Source of the DNA: an uncultured Sphaerochaeta sp.
GTDB lineage: Bacteria > Spirochaetota > Spirochaetia > Sphaerochaetales > Sphaerochaetaceae
Assembly (NCBI RefSeq): GCF_963677315.1
Contig: NZ_OY781939.1
Span: forward strand, 1,302,001 to 1,366,000
Direction of reading: 5' to 3'
DNA: 64,000 bases
Shown piece after piece: positions 33,054 to 42,684 of the stretch; within the stretch, counting starts at the first letter, position 1, and every line of letters starts with the position of its first letter. The position numbers and the translations under genes were made by a program. A model generated the notes under the pieces. That model was not told the origin of the DNA. It did not search any database and saw nothing but the letters and a program-made list of their open reading frames with translations.

Positions 33054-33723
33054 TGGCATCACCACTACATAACTCTAGTTGGACTGGTGTTATCATTACT
33101 TCTTCTGATCCATCAAAGAGCGTAAATGCACCCAGAAAATCAACAACCATTCCAGGCTTGCATGAATCATCAACTGAAGGAACAATATTGTCTCTGATAT
33201 AAAAATTGATTTCTCGTGAGATATTTGCGAATTCAATTTGGTTGTTGAAATCATCGAACTTGATAAATTCCAGAGCATCTCTGACCATACTTTTCTTGAT
33301 AACTGGTCCAATCTGTATCGTGCAGTTTGATTCTTCGCTCAAATCGAGAATATCCAACACAAGCAATCCTGCTGAAGATTCTCTATTCACTTCTTTGATA
33401 GGAATTCTACCAGAGACAATAAATGTGTATGGTGAAAGTTCTTCTTTTCGTATTCCGTAGGCTTCTTTGGTTTTTTCGGGATCCGTTCTTAAACCATTCA
33501 ACAACGCTTCCAATTCACGTGCTTCTTCTTTAAAAGTGCCAAGAACTTGATCGTCCCAAATACCATGCACATATTCAACAGCATCAAACGACTCATCTTC
33601 AAAATAAAAGGATACACCATCATCATTTTTACTCGTACTTGAACCGTCATGCTTTACAAACGTACACGACATAAAAACCGATGAAATCATTAAGATAAGA
33701 AAAGCATTTCGTAAAAGTTTCAT
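33046..33723 (-). CDS. DUF2291-like periplasmic lipoprotein
   Basis: 225 aa with a lipobox (SSVFMSC, Cys20), then a polar linker and a globular domain. It contains YTFIVSGRIPIKEV, ILDLSEESNCTIQIGPVI, FANISREIN and VDFLGAFTLFDG, a pattern I recall for DUF2291 proteins encoded within ribose-type ABC operons. In this operon it lies between the binding-protein and ATPase genes. Its role is not established; the constant linkage suggests it helps sugar uptake at the membrane surface. Assignment to DUF2291 is from memory and worth a profile search. Confidence 0.75.
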   Translation of the reverse strand: MKLLRNAFLILMISSVFMSCTFVKHDGSSTSKNDDGVSFYFEDESFDAVEYVHGIWDDQVLGTFKEEARELEALLNGLRTDPEKTKEAYGIRKEELSPYTFIVSGRIPIKEVNRESSAGLLVLDILDLSEESNCTIQIGPVIKKSMVRDALEFIKFDDFNNQIEFANISREINFYIRDNIVPSVDDSCKPGMVVDFLGAFTLFDGSEEVMITPVQLELCSGDANE

Positions 33724-33744
33724 TCGAATCCACCCAATTTGTAA

Positions 33745-33774
33745 ATATAGCTCCTCTTTTTGGAGGAGCTATAT
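33745..33774 (-). terminator. Intercistronic hairpin after the rbsB-like gene
   Basis: ATATAGCTCCTC (33745-33756) and GAGGAGCTATAT (33763-33774) form a perfect 12-bp stem with a 6-base loop. On the minus strand it is followed by TTTAC. It lies between the binding-protein stop and the lipoprotein start, an attenuator position that would favour binding-protein mRNA. Confidence 0.65.
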
Positions 33775-33785
33775 TACTATTCAAT

Positions 33786-34745
<960 letters not shown>

Positions 34746-34762
34746 TTATGGTTTGTACTTCG

Positions 34763-34791
34763 ATGGTAATATGGCAAACTTGAGCTGTCAA
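34763..34791 (-). promoter_or_regulatory. Promoter of the rbsB-like operon
   Basis: -35 TTGACA (34786-34791) and -10 TACCAT (34763-34768) are 17 bases apart on the minus strand, about 35 bases before the rbsB-like start. Confidence 0.6.
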
Positions 34792-34800
34792 TGAAAATAT

Positions 34801-34819
34801 TTTCTATTTCTTTCGTTTT
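34801..34819. promoter_or_regulatory. Possible DeoR-type operator upstream of the rbsB-like promoter
   Basis: On the minus strand this tract reads GAAA-N6-GAAA, just upstream of the -35. The same GAAA-N6-GAAA spacing occurs at the isomerase promoter (35886-35910). DeoR-family proteins often bind direct pentamer repeats at helical spacing. Confidence 0.45.
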
Positions 34820-34949
34820 AGAGATTATTGAATATTTTTATTTGTTTTTATTTTTTTTTGTAGCCTAACTTGAAAACACATACTTTCTGTTTGTATTTAT
34901 TACGACTCAACGTGTTTTGCTCTAAATACACAACACAGCATGCTACTGC

Positions 34950-35711
34950 TCAAACCTTTATAAGTTTTACGCCTAAATCAAGTATTCTCTTCTCATATTC
35001 TGCAGCGATGCCGGCATCTGTGATGATGTAGTCTATCTGTGATAGATTTCCAAGCGATGCTATGCTTGTTTTACCAAACTTACTTGAATCAACGAGCAAA
35101 TATGTTTCATGAGCGGAATTGATCATTGCACGTTTAACAACCAAATCATTAAAACTTGGATAGGTCAGATCCAAAGACTGCGCAACGCCTCCTGAAGCTA
35201 GGAATAATTTATCAACAAAAGCTGTTTCAAAGAATGAGGCAGCTTTCAATCCAGTCAAAGAGAGCGTGGGTGGCTTAAACTCTCCACCGGACACCATCAG
35301 TTGAAAATTTGGGTTTGAACCTACCAACAACGCAATATTTAGCGCATTTGTAAGTACTGTAAGATTTTTTTTCTGATGTAAAATTGCAGCCAATTCTGTT
35401 ACAGTTGACCCTGAATCAAGAATAAGGCTATCACCATCTTTAATAAATTCCAGAGCCTTTTCTGCAATCTTCCTCTTCTCGTCCAAATGTTCTGTGTGCT
35501 GGAGCGTAAGGGTGCTTACCTGACGAGACATTGTTTTTAAAAATGCTCCTCCATGTTCGCGGACAATATGCCCATCCTTCTCCAACACCTCCAAATCTTG
35601 CCTAATGGTTGGCTCACTGACATGAAACATTTCGCTTAAAGTCTTAACTCGTGCACTTCCATCTTCTTGGATAAATTCCAGTATTTTGTTACGCCTTTCG
35701 TTTGCAAGCAT
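34950..35711 (-). CDS. DeoR-family transcriptional regulator
   Basis: About 253 aa. The N-terminal helix-turn-helix has NERRNKILEFIQEDGSARV then MFHVSEPTIRQDLEVLEKDG, typical of DeoR. The C-terminal sugar-phosphate-sensing domain (about 75-235) has LILDSGSTV and LTNALNIALL. The ATG at 35711 has AAGGAAG nine bases upstream; an ATG at 35741 with AGGA is an alternative. It lies between the importer operon and the divergent isomerase-transketolase-kinase operon, and matching GAAA repeats occur at both promoters. It probably responds to a phosphorylated intermediate of the pathway. Confidence 0.9.
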   Translation of the reverse strand: MLANERRNKILEFIQEDGSARVKTLSEMFHVSEPTIRQDLEVLEKDGHIVREHGGAFLKTMSRQVSTLTLQHTEHLDEKRKIAEKALEFIKDGDSLILDSGSTVTELAAILHQKKNLTVLTNALNIALLVGSNPNFQLMVSGGEFKPPTLSLTGLKAASFFETAFVDKLFLASGGVAQSLDLTYPSFNDLVVKRAMINSAHETYLLVDSSKFGKTSIASLGNLSQIDYIITDAGIAAEYEKRILDLGVKLIKV

Positions 35712-35885
35712 TTTATTGTTCTTCCTTATTTTCTTATGCATAACATCCTAAAGCATATTGGATAATTTGAAAAGCAAGCATTTCGCAAACTCGCGAATTA
35801 TATTGCAAGAAATACAAACCATTCCATATAATTTCCCAAATTTCTCTCCCATAATCGCAATCTTTTTTGGTTAAATAAAAATCAA

Positions 35886-35910
35886 ATGAAAATAAATGAA
35901 AGTATATGAA
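35886..35910. promoter_or_regulatory. Three helically phased direct repeats (DeoR-type operator)
   Basis: ATGAA occurs at 35886-35890, 35896-35900 and 35906-35910, exactly ten bases apart, ahead of TTGACT (35921-35926), a likely -35. Read on the other strand they are TTCAT pentamers. The phasing places all on one DNA face. ACAGACTGT, a small palindrome, follows at 35933-35941. The rest of the 35742-35984 gap is AT-rich without a gene. Confidence 0.5.
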
Positions 35911-35984
35911 GTATTATTCCTTGACTTATAAAACAGACTGTCGTACTCTGCATATATACTTTTCACATGATAAAGGAGCGCATC

Positions 35985-37406
35985 ATGCCAACCATCAGAT
36001 TAGGGTATGCACCCACCCGTAGAAGTATCTTCAGTGCACCGGATGCCATTAAATATCGTAACCTCACTCGAGATCGGCTTATTGAACTCGGTATTGAATT
36101 CGTCGACATCACAGACATCAATGAGGAGGGTCTCCTCTACGATGACAAGGATATGGTAAAAATCCTGGAGAAATTCAAAGCTGAAAAGGTGGATGGGCTC
36201 TTCCTCCCCCACTGCAACTTTGGCACTGAGTATGTCTCAGCACGTCTTGCAAAGGAGCTGGGTGTACCTGTTCTCCTCTGGGGCCCGCTGGATGAACGGC
36301 CAGAACCCAATGGCGAGAGACTCAGGGATACACAGTGCGGTCTCTTTGCAACAGGCAAAGTGCTTAGACGGTTCAGGGTACCTTTTACCTACATGACCAA
36401 CTGCAGGCTCAATGATCCAGTCTTCGAGAGAGGCATTCGGGACTTCCTTGCTGTCTGCAATACGGTAAAGACCTTCAAGTCCATCAGGATTCTCCAGATC
36501 TCCACCCGTCCCTACGACTTCATGACCACCATGTGCAATGAAGGGGAACTACTCGAGCGGTTCAACGTACAGCTTGCCCCTATCCCAATGCCTGAGTTGA
36601 TAGAAACGGTCAAGAAATGCATAGCCGAGGAGAAGGAAGCAGTGGCAGAGGTCATCTCCTATGTTAAGGAGACAATGATCATCAAGGTTACTGAGGAACA
36701 GCTGGAAACGGTCGCCGCCCTAAAGGTGGCAATGGCAAAGCTGAGAGAGCAGTATGGATGCAATGCAGTTGCCATCCAGTGTTGGAATGCCCTACAGGGA
36801 GAGCTTGGCATCATGCCCTGTGCTGCCAATGCCTTGCTCAACGATGAGGGCGTACCTGTGGTTTGCGAAACAGACATCCACGGTGCAATTACCGCTCTCT
36901 TGGTGGAAGCAGCCGGTATGGACAAGAGCCGTTCATTCTTCGCCGACTGGACCATCCGTCACCCCGACATCCCCAACGGAGAGCTCTTGCAACACTGTGG
37001 ACCGTGGCCCGTATCCGTGGCAAAAGAAAAGCCTGTCCTGGGCTACCCGCTTGCGTTTGATCACCCTGGAAGCCTTACTGCAGAAGCAAAGGGAGGCAAT
37101 TTGACTCTTTGCCGCTTTGACGGAGACAACGGAGAGTACTCTCTGCTGCTTGGTAACGCAAAAGGCACCTCTGGTCCCAAGGGCATGGGAACCTATCTCT
37201 GGATTGAGGTGGACAACATCAAACGCCTGGAAGAGAAAATCGTCACAGGTCCCTACATTCACCACTGTGTCGGTATTCACCAGAATATCGTTCCCATCCT
37301 CTATGAAGCTTGCAAGTACATTGGGATCAAGGCTGATTTCTACGATCCAATTGAGGAAGACGTACTGGCCTATCTCCGTGGGGAAGATGTCCCCAGCATG
37401 CAGTAA
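35985..37406 (+). CDS. L-fucose/L-arabinose isomerase-family protein
   Basis: 473 aa with the FucI/AraA-like three-domain pattern. KVDGLFLPHCNFGTE near 66 lies in the N-terminal Rossmann-like domain. AIQCWNAL near 260 and CETDIHGA near 292 supply metal ligands (Glu, Asp), and His residues lie in the C-terminal third (HHCVGIHQN). Enzymes of this family interconvert aldoses and ketoses with Mn. The ATG at 35985 has AAGGAG six bases upstream. It leads an operon with split transketolase and FGGY kinase, so its ketose product is probably phosphorylated and then cleaved. The sugar is unknown; fucose fits poorly because no aldolase of the FucA type follows. Confidence 0.85.
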   Translation: MPTIRLGYAPTRRSIFSAPDAIKYRNLTRDRLIELGIEFVDITDINEEGLLYDDKDMVKILEKFKAEKVDGLFLPHCNFGTEYVSARLAKELGVPVLLWGPLDERPEPNGERLRDTQCGLFATGKVLRRFRVPFTYMTNCRLNDPVFERGIRDFLAVCNTVKTFKSIRILQISTRPYDFMTTMCNEGELLERFNVQLAPIPMPELIETVKKCIAEEKEAVAEVISYVKETMIIKVTEEQLETVAALKVAMAKLREQYGCNAVAIQCWNALQGELGIMPCAANALLNDEGVPVVCETDIHGAITALLVEAAGMDKSRSFFADWTIRHPDIPNGELLQHCGPWPVSVAKEKPVLGYPLAFDHPGSLTAEAKGGNLTLCRFDGDNGEYSLLLGNAKGTSGPKGMGTYLWIEVDNIKRLEEKIVTGPYIHHCVGIHQNIVPILYEACKYIGIKADFYDPIEEDVLAYLRGEDVPSMQ

Positions 37407-37418
37407 AAGAGGATGGTA

Positions 37419-38252
37419 ATGACAATACAAGAGCTCAAACAACAAGCACTCGACATCCGAAAATCCCTGCTTTCCATGATTTACCAAGCGAAAACAGGAC
37501 ATACTGGCGGCGCTCTCAGCTCCACCGATGTGATCACAGCACTCTACTTTGAAGTCATGAACATCGATCCTTCCAACCCCAAGTGGGAAGGAAGGGATTA
37601 CTTCATCCTCTCCAAGGGCCATAGTGTGGAAGGATACCTATCTGCACTTGCCAAGCGTGGATTCTTTGATGAGAGCCTGCTCTCCACCTTCTGCCAATAT
37701 AAAAGTCCGCTTATCGGGCATCCAAACAACAAGATTCCCGGAATTGAGATGAACACCGGGGCTCTGGGTCATGGACTTTCCATCTCGGTAGGTATGGCGA
37801 TCGGATTGAAGAAGGATAGCAAGCCAAACAGGGTATTCACCCTTATGGGTGATGGAGAACTTGCCGAAGGATCGGTATGGGAAGCTGCAATGGCAGCGAG
37901 CCACTACAAGCTGGACAACCTGGTTGCAATCATTGACAGAAATCACCTGCAGATATCAGGGTCAACTGAGGATGTCATGGGATTGGAACCACTTTCCCAG
38001 CGCTGGGAAAGCTTTGGTTGGGAAGTGAAGGAAATTGATGGGAACTCCATGACCGAGGTAGTGAATACGCTCAAGGCTGCACCGTTCAAGGAGAACAAAC
38101 CCTCTCTGATCATAGCCCATACCACAAAAGGAAAAGGGGTCAAGGAGATGGAGGATATCCCCTCCTGGCACCATGGAGTTCCAAACCAAAACCTGTATGA
38201 GCAGGCCATGCTCGACTTTGAATCCATGGAGAAGGAGCTACAGAATGTCTGA
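37419..38252 (+). CDS. Transketolase, N-terminal subunit (third set)
   Basis: 277 aa. AKTGHTGGALSS near 27 holds an active-site His. LMGDGELAEGSVWEAAMAAS near 145 with Asn in IDRNH is the thiamine-diphosphate motif. The ATG at 37419 is preferred since AAGAGG lies six bases before it. It differs clearly from the two identical copies elsewhere in the window, so it is not part of the recent duplication. Overlaps the C-subunit start by eight bases. Confidence 0.92.
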   Translation: MTIQELKQQALDIRKSLLSMIYQAKTGHTGGALSSTDVITALYFEVMNIDPSNPKWEGRDYFILSKGHSVEGYLSALAKRGFFDESLLSTFCQYKSPLIGHPNNKIPGIEMNTGALGHGLSISVGMAIGLKKDSKPNRVFTLMGDGELAEGSVWEAAMAASHYKLDNLVAIIDRNHLQISGSTEDVMGLEPLSQRWESFGWEVKEIDGNSMTEVVNTLKAAPFKENKPSLIIAHTTKGKGVKEMEDIPSWHHGVPNQNLYEQAMLDFESMEKELQNV

Positions 38253-39201
38253 TTACCGTGCCTGCAGGGAGGCTTATACCACTGCTCTACTCGCCCTAGC
38301 CAAGGAAGACCCCTCGATCATCGTCATAAGCAGTGATGCTCGTGGATCATGTTCCTTGAATACTTTTGTAGAGACCCTGCCCGACCAATTCGTCGAGATC
38401 GGTATCGCTGAACAGAATGAAATCGGTGTGGCAGCAGGCCTCTCGGTAGTTGGCAAGAATCCATTTGTGTGTGCACCTGCCTGCTTCCTGACAGCAAGAA
38501 GTCTCGAACAACTGAAAGTTGATGTAGCCTACTCCCACCAGAATGTGAAGGTTCTGGGAGTGAGCGGAGGAGTGAGCTATGGAGCCCTCGGGTCCAGCCA
38601 TCACACCCTGCATGATATCGCAACGCTACGCTGTATCCCTGACCTTACCATTATCCTCCCCAGCGATGCCGTGCAAACAGAAGAGGTTGTGAGGGCCATC
38701 GCACAAGAAAAGGGTGCTTTCTTTATCAGGATAGGAAGAGAGAAAATTCCCCAGATTTACACAGAGGAATTGGGAGTGAAACCCTTTACCTTGGGAAAAG
38801 CCAACACGCTACGAGAAGGAAAAACCGTTACCCTGGTTAGCTGCGGAGAACTTGTCTACCATACCCTTGAGGCAGCGAAACTCCTCAGTGATGAGGGTAT
38901 AGAGGCCAGGGTCCTCGACATGGCTACGCTTAAACCGTTCGATGAGGAGGCGATCATCAAGGCGGCAAAGGAGACCGGTGCACTGGTAACGGTTGAGGAA
39001 CATAGTATCAATGGAGGGCTGGGAGCAACAGTCAGTCAAATTGTCTGTGCCAATCATCCAGTACCGGTGAAAACCCTTGCCTTCCCAGATGAATACCTGG
39101 TTACAGGAAACAGCCTTGAACTGTTTGCCCATTATGGCCTCGATGCCAAGGGTATTGCAGCCTCCACAAAGACTTTCATTTCCCAGGTGAGTACCCTATG
39201 A
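38245..39201 (+). CDS. Transketolase, C-terminal subunit (third set)
   Basis: 318 aa, with ISSDARGS near 33 and GIAEQNEIGVAAGLS near 57 carrying the catalytic Glu. GALGSSHHTLHDIA near 114 is the pyrimidine-domain loop, and a C-terminal domain follows. GAAGGAG lies seven bases before the ATG, inside the end of the N-subunit gene. Its stop overlaps the kinase ATG as ATGA. The tight coupling isomerase-transketolase-kinase implies one pathway in which a phosphorylated ketose is the two-carbon donor. Confidence 0.92.
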   Translation: MSDYRACREAYTTALLALAKEDPSIIVISSDARGSCSLNTFVETLPDQFVEIGIAEQNEIGVAAGLSVVGKNPFVCAPACFLTARSLEQLKVDVAYSHQNVKVLGVSGGVSYGALGSSHHTLHDIATLRCIPDLTIILPSDAVQTEEVVRAIAQEKGAFFIRIGREKIPQIYTEELGVKPFTLGKANTLREGKTVTLVSCGELVYHTLEAAKLLSDEGIEARVLDMATLKPFDEEAIIKAAKETGALVTVEEHSINGGLGATVSQIVCANHPVPVKTLAFPDEYLVTGNSLELFAHYGLDAKGIAASTKTFISQVSTL

Positions 39202-40664
39202 GTGAACAATTCATCCTTGCATTCGACCAGAGCACATCAACTACGAAAGCCCTGCTTTTCGACCAGAAGGGAGCTTTGAAGGGACGTTCAGATGTACCCC
39301 ACCGCCAGATCATCAATGACCAAGGATGGGTGGAACATGATGCTGAACAGATTATCAAGAACCTCTTCTCTGCGGCAAAGAACCTGTTGGAGACCACTGC
39401 GGTAGACCTCAGTCTTATCAAGGCTGTGGCGATCAGTAATCAACGGGAGACTGCTGTTGCATGGGACAGAAACAGTGGAAAACCTTTCTACCATGCCATA
39501 GTCTGGCAATGTGGGAGAGCAAAGGACATCTGTACGGCCCTGGAAAAAGACAAGGATGAAATTCACAGGAGAACCGGCCTGCACCTCTCCCCCTACTTCA
39601 GCGCTGCCAAGTTTGCCTGGATGCTCCAAAACGTCACGGCAGTAAGAGAGGCAGCCCAGGCAGGAAATCTGGTGCTTTCCACTATGGACAGTTATGTTCT
39701 CTATCACCTGAGCAGTGAAAAAGCAGTGCGAAGTGAATACTCCAATGCTTCTCGCACCCAGCTACTGAATATTACCGATCTTACCTGGGATGAGAAGGTG
39801 GCTTCACTCTTTGGCATCCCAACAGAAAGCCTTCCCGAACTGTGTGACTCAAACGCTCTTTTCGGACATACCGATTTAGGATGCATATTACCAGAGGAAG
39901 TTCCCATACATGCAATGCTTGGTGACTCACAAGGAGCGCTCTATGCACAAGGGTGTCATTTCAATGGCATGACCAAAGCCTCCTATGGTACAGGATCCTC
40001 CATCATGATGAACATCGGGCAAGTACCGGTGCTCTGTGAGGACCTCGTTACCAGCCTTGCTTGGGGGATTGATGGAAAGGTCACCTACGTCCTGGAAGGG
40101 AACATCAACTACAGCGGAGCAACAATCTCTTACCTGGTTGAGGACCTTGAGCTTATAGGCTCAGCAAAGGAAGCGGGAGTCCTAGCAGGGCAAGCCAAGG
40201 ACATTGAAGGTCTTTACATGGTGCCAGCATTCAGTGGCTTGGGAGCACCGTACTGGGATCCTGAGGCAAGAGCGGTAATTGTTGGATTGGACAGGCGGTG
40301 CAAGAAAGCAGAACTGGTCAGGGCAGCTGAAGAATCGATCGCTTATCAAATCGCAGACATTGTCTTCTTGATGCATAAACACTCAAAGCAAGATATAACC
40401 AGCCTCCGGGTTGATGGAGGTCCTACCAACGATTCATTCCTCATGCAAGCACAGAGTGATATCATTGGCTGTGAGGTTCGCGTTGCCGCACTTGAAGAAT
40501 TAAGTGGACAGGGACCAGCGCTTATCGCTGCAAAGGCAGTAGGCATCCTTCAAGAGGAGCAACTCCCAGCAAAAGCACTCTATCAACCAATGATGAGCGA
40601 TACAGAGAGAGAAAAACGATATAAAGGATGGAAGAAGGCAGTCAGTAAAGCACTGTCATCCTAA
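39198..40664 (+). CDS. FGGY-family kinase, glycerol kinase-like
   Basis: 488 aa. AFDQSTSTTKA at 8-18 matches the GlpK-type phosphate motif, and AISNQRETAVAWDR with AIVWQCGR near 74-97 is GlpK-like. MLGDSQGALYAQG near 240 holds the catalytic Asp, and FSGLGAPYWDPEARA near 337 is also GlpK-like. The context argues against plain glycerol: it is translationally coupled to an isomerase and split transketolase, so a short ketose (tetrulose or branched pentulose) with a glycerol-like end is plausible. No glycerol facilitator or GlpD is nearby. Confidence 0.87.
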   Translation: MSEQFILAFDQSTSTTKALLFDQKGALKGRSDVPHRQIINDQGWVEHDAEQIIKNLFSAAKNLLETTAVDLSLIKAVAISNQRETAVAWDRNSGKPFYHAIVWQCGRAKDICTALEKDKDEIHRRTGLHLSPYFSAAKFAWMLQNVTAVREAAQAGNLVLSTMDSYVLYHLSSEKAVRSEYSNASRTQLLNITDLTWDEKVASLFGIPTESLPELCDSNALFGHTDLGCILPEEVPIHAMLGDSQGALYAQGCHFNGMTKASYGTGSSIMMNIGQVPVLCEDLVTSLAWGIDGKVTYVLEGNINYSGATISYLVEDLELIGSAKEAGVLAGQAKDIEGLYMVPAFSGLGAPYWDPEARAVIVGLDRRCKKAELVRAAEESIAYQIADIVFLMHKHSKQDITSLRVDGGPTNDSFLMQAQSDIIGCEVRVAALEELSGQGPALIAAKAVGILQEEQLPAKALYQPMMSDTEREKRYKGWKKAVSKALSS

Positions 40665-41338
40665 AGCTCCAACAGAGTCTTCTCCCCGAAAACAGATTTC
40701 CAATCCCTGGAAAAGTCATCAACTGCCTGGCTGATGGAAGGCATCGCCAGTCCGGTTGAAAGCAACTCTGGGCGGACCGTACACACCCCGGCCCCATTGG
40801 CGTAGGCACTGGTCACCTCACTGATGTTCCTGAAACTCGCAGCGAGGACCTGGGTTGTGCTGGTATTCGTCCAAAGGAACCCAGACAGTTCCTTGATTAC
40901 CCGTTTTGCATCAATATCCAGATTGAGCATCCGATCATAGAATACTGCAATATAGCGGGCTCCACTGAGCATGGCCAGAATGCCTTGCATGGTGGAGAAT
41001 ACGGTCGTCCCAGTGACAGCAATCCCTTCTGAGGTAAGCTGTTTGATCACCTTCAAACCACACTCGGTAACAGGAACGGCAATACAGGTTTTCTCACCAA
41101 GCTGAGAGACTAGATAATGGGCCTCCTTGATCATGATGGACTCATCACAACCCATGACCTGGATATGCAATTCCCGCTCTTCCCCGATCATCTCCCTGAT
41201 ACGTCTCAAGTGGGAGAGGACGGTGCCTCCTTCAATGGTGCTGAGCATGGTGGGGTTGGTGGTTACCCCTTTGATGGGGTAATGCTCCAGAGCATGTGCA
41301 ATTGCCGAAAGGTCGGCGCTATCGAGTAGTAGATCCAT
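40661..41338 (-). CDS. Fsa/TalC-like protein lacking the Schiff-base lysine
   Basis: 225 aa, the usual length of fructose-6-phosphate aldolase/TalC proteins. DSADLSAI, GVTTNPTM, VLAASFRN and the C-terminal FSRDWKSVFG align well with E. coli FsaA. The key site differs: FsaA VVKVPVTAEGL (catalytic Lys85) is here CIAVPVTECGL, so Lys is replaced by Ala. The Arg after the active-site Tyr region is kept (FYDRM). The gene cannot work by the usual Lys Schiff base unless another residue serves. It converges on the kinase gene with a four-base overlap and diverges from an AraC gene. The ATG at 41338 has AGGAG ten bases upstream. Confidence 0.82.
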   Translation of the reverse strand: MDLLLDSADLSAIAHALEHYPIKGVTTNPTMLSTIEGGTVLSHLRRIREMIGEERELHIQVMGCDESIMIKEAHYLVSQLGEKTCIAVPVTECGLKVIKQLTSEGIAVTGTTVFSTMQGILAMLSGARYIAVFYDRMLNLDIDAKRVIKELSGFLWTNTSTTQVLAASFRNISEVTSAYANGAGVCTVRPELLSTGLAMPSISQAVDDFSRDWKSVFGEKTLLEL

Positions 41339-41361
41339 AACTTGGTTTCTCCTCACGACAA

Positions 41362-42306
41362 GTGTGCCATACAAGGCCAATGAGAACAACTATCTCCCCG
41401 GTAGTTCTTGACAAAGCCTGCAGGATGCACAACCATTTTGCTATGATTGATTCCATCTTGTCAGACACCTCGTACTTTTGGGAACCTACCATGCAGTTGA
41501 AGGTCATCAAGCGTGATCCGGAAATTCCTTACCGGTTGCACAGCCATGAGTTCAATGAATTGGTATTCGTGGTAAGTGGGCGTGGGATAAATTTCACCAA
41601 GAGCGAACAGCAACCACTCCAAGAGGGATCGATTTTCTTCATCCCACCTGGTGTTGAACACGGGTATAAGGATGTGGAGAACCTGGTGCTCTACAACATC
41701 ATCTATGCAAGGAACCTACTGGGAAGAAAGTTTCTCGACCTGCCATCCCTTCCAGGCTATTGCTCCATCTTCATGGAAACCCAGAAAATACCCTATCTCT
41801 TGCTCTCCCCTTCCCAAACCGCTGAACTCATTCCCTTGATCCAGATGATGGAGAAGGAAGCTGATGACCAGAGTTATGGCTCTGGGTCCAGACCTCTGGC
41901 ACTCGCATATCTGATTGAGTTGATCATCTCTCTCTCCCGTATCTGGGACCAGACCCCACGAGAGACCAACCAAGGAACCCGAAGACTCTGGGAAGTCATC
42001 TCCTATATGGATCAGCATCTTGATACCAGCCTCGCAACAGAGGAGCTGGTGGAAGTGGCCAATATGAGCACAAGCACACTGAACCGGCTCTTTAAGCAGA
42101 GTACCGGTCTCTCCCCCATTGAGTTCCACATCCATAAGCGTGTTGCACACGCCTGTACCCTTATCCAGAAACGTGGACTTTCCATGTCACAGATAAGTGA
42201 GGCGTGTGGTTTCAAGGACCCGAACTACTTCAGCAGGCAATTCAGGAAGGTAATGGGCATGAGCCCGAAACAGTACCAGAGAATTTTCACCAGCCGTTTC
42301 ACCTAA
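41362..42306 (+). CDS. AraC-family transcriptional regulator with cupin sensor domain
   Basis: About 314 aa with uncertain start (several in-frame ATGs, none with a clear ribosome site). The N-terminal cupin-like domain has LHSHEFNELVFVVSGRGI and FFIPPGVEHGY. The C-terminal AraC domain (about 210-305) has two helix-turn-helix units: LVEVANMSTSTLNRLFKQ and ISEACGFKDPNYFSRQFRK. It is divergent from the Fsa-like gene by about 23 bp, so it likely controls that gene or the preceding cluster. Inducer unknown. Confidence 0.88.
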   Translation: MCHTRPMRTTISPVVLDKACRMHNHFAMIDSILSDTSYFWEPTMQLKVIKRDPEIPYRLHSHEFNELVFVVSGRGINFTKSEQQPLQEGSIFFIPPGVEHGYKDVENLVLYNIIYARNLLGRKFLDLPSLPGYCSIFMETQKIPYLLLSPSQTAELIPLIQMMEKEADDQSYGSGSRPLALAYLIELIISLSRIWDQTPRETNQGTRRLWEVISYMDQHLDTSLATEELVEVANMSTSTLNRLFKQSTGLSPIEFHIHKRVAHACTLIQKRGLSMSQISEACGFKDPNYFSRQFRKVMGMSPKQYQRIFTSRFT

Positions 42307-42309
42307 TGC

Positions 42310-42684
42310 TTACTTCTTTTCAGGAACGATTTCAATCCAGTACCCATCAGGGTCAACGATGAAGTAGATTCCCATCTGCTTGTTTTCGAAAATGATGCAA
42401 TCCATTGCGCGGTGTTTCTCCCGTGCACCTTCCAGGTCGTCGGTCTCGAATGCAAGATGGAATTCGTTGTCTCCAAGGTTGTAGGAATCCTTCTCCCAGT
42501 TCTTCAACCAAGTAAGCTCAAGTTGGTGCTTACTAGATCCATCTCCCAGGAAAACCAGGATGAAAGAACCATCAGAGGCTTCCTTTCTCCGCACTTCCAC
42601 AAGACCTAACGCCTCTTTATAGAAAGCAAGGGATTTATCAAGATCCATGACATTGAAATTATTATGAGCGAAATGAAACTGCAT
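42310..42684 (-). CDS. Glyoxalase I-like VOC-family protein
   Basis: 124 aa. HFAHNNFNVMDLDKSLAFYKEALGL is the first beta-alpha-beta module and EFHLAFETDDLEGA the second. Metal ligands fit GloA: His in FAHNN, Glu in QLELTW, His in EFHLAF and Glu in WIEIVPEK. Lactoylglutathione lyase (methylglyoxal detoxification) is the best match. The ATG at 42684 shares a base with the upstream stop (TAATG) and has GGAGG five bases upstream, so it is coupled to the metallo-hydrolase gene. Confidence 0.85.
   Translation of the reverse strand: MQFHFAHNNFNVMDLDKSLAFYKEALGLVEVRRKEASDGSFILVFLGDGSSKHQLELTWLKNWEKDSYNLGDNEFHLAFETDDLEGAREKHRAMDCIIFENKQMGIYFIVDPDGYWIEIVPEKK

Noticed and set aside
35985..37406. Plain L-fucose isomerase in a fucose operon
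   Set aside because: No fuculokinase-aldolase (FucA) pair or fucose permease is present; a transketolase follows instead of an aldolase.
39198..40664. Annotation as glycerol kinase for glycerol catabolism
   Set aside because: Motifs are GlpK-like, but the gene is coupled to an isomerase and a split transketolase and lacks GlpF/GlpD neighbours, so glycerol is unlikely to be the main substrate.
41362..41500. A separate short peptide ahead of the AraC-type cupin domain
   Set aside because: The segment is in frame with the regulator and its several ATGs make start choice unclear. There is no ribosome site to support a distinct peptide.
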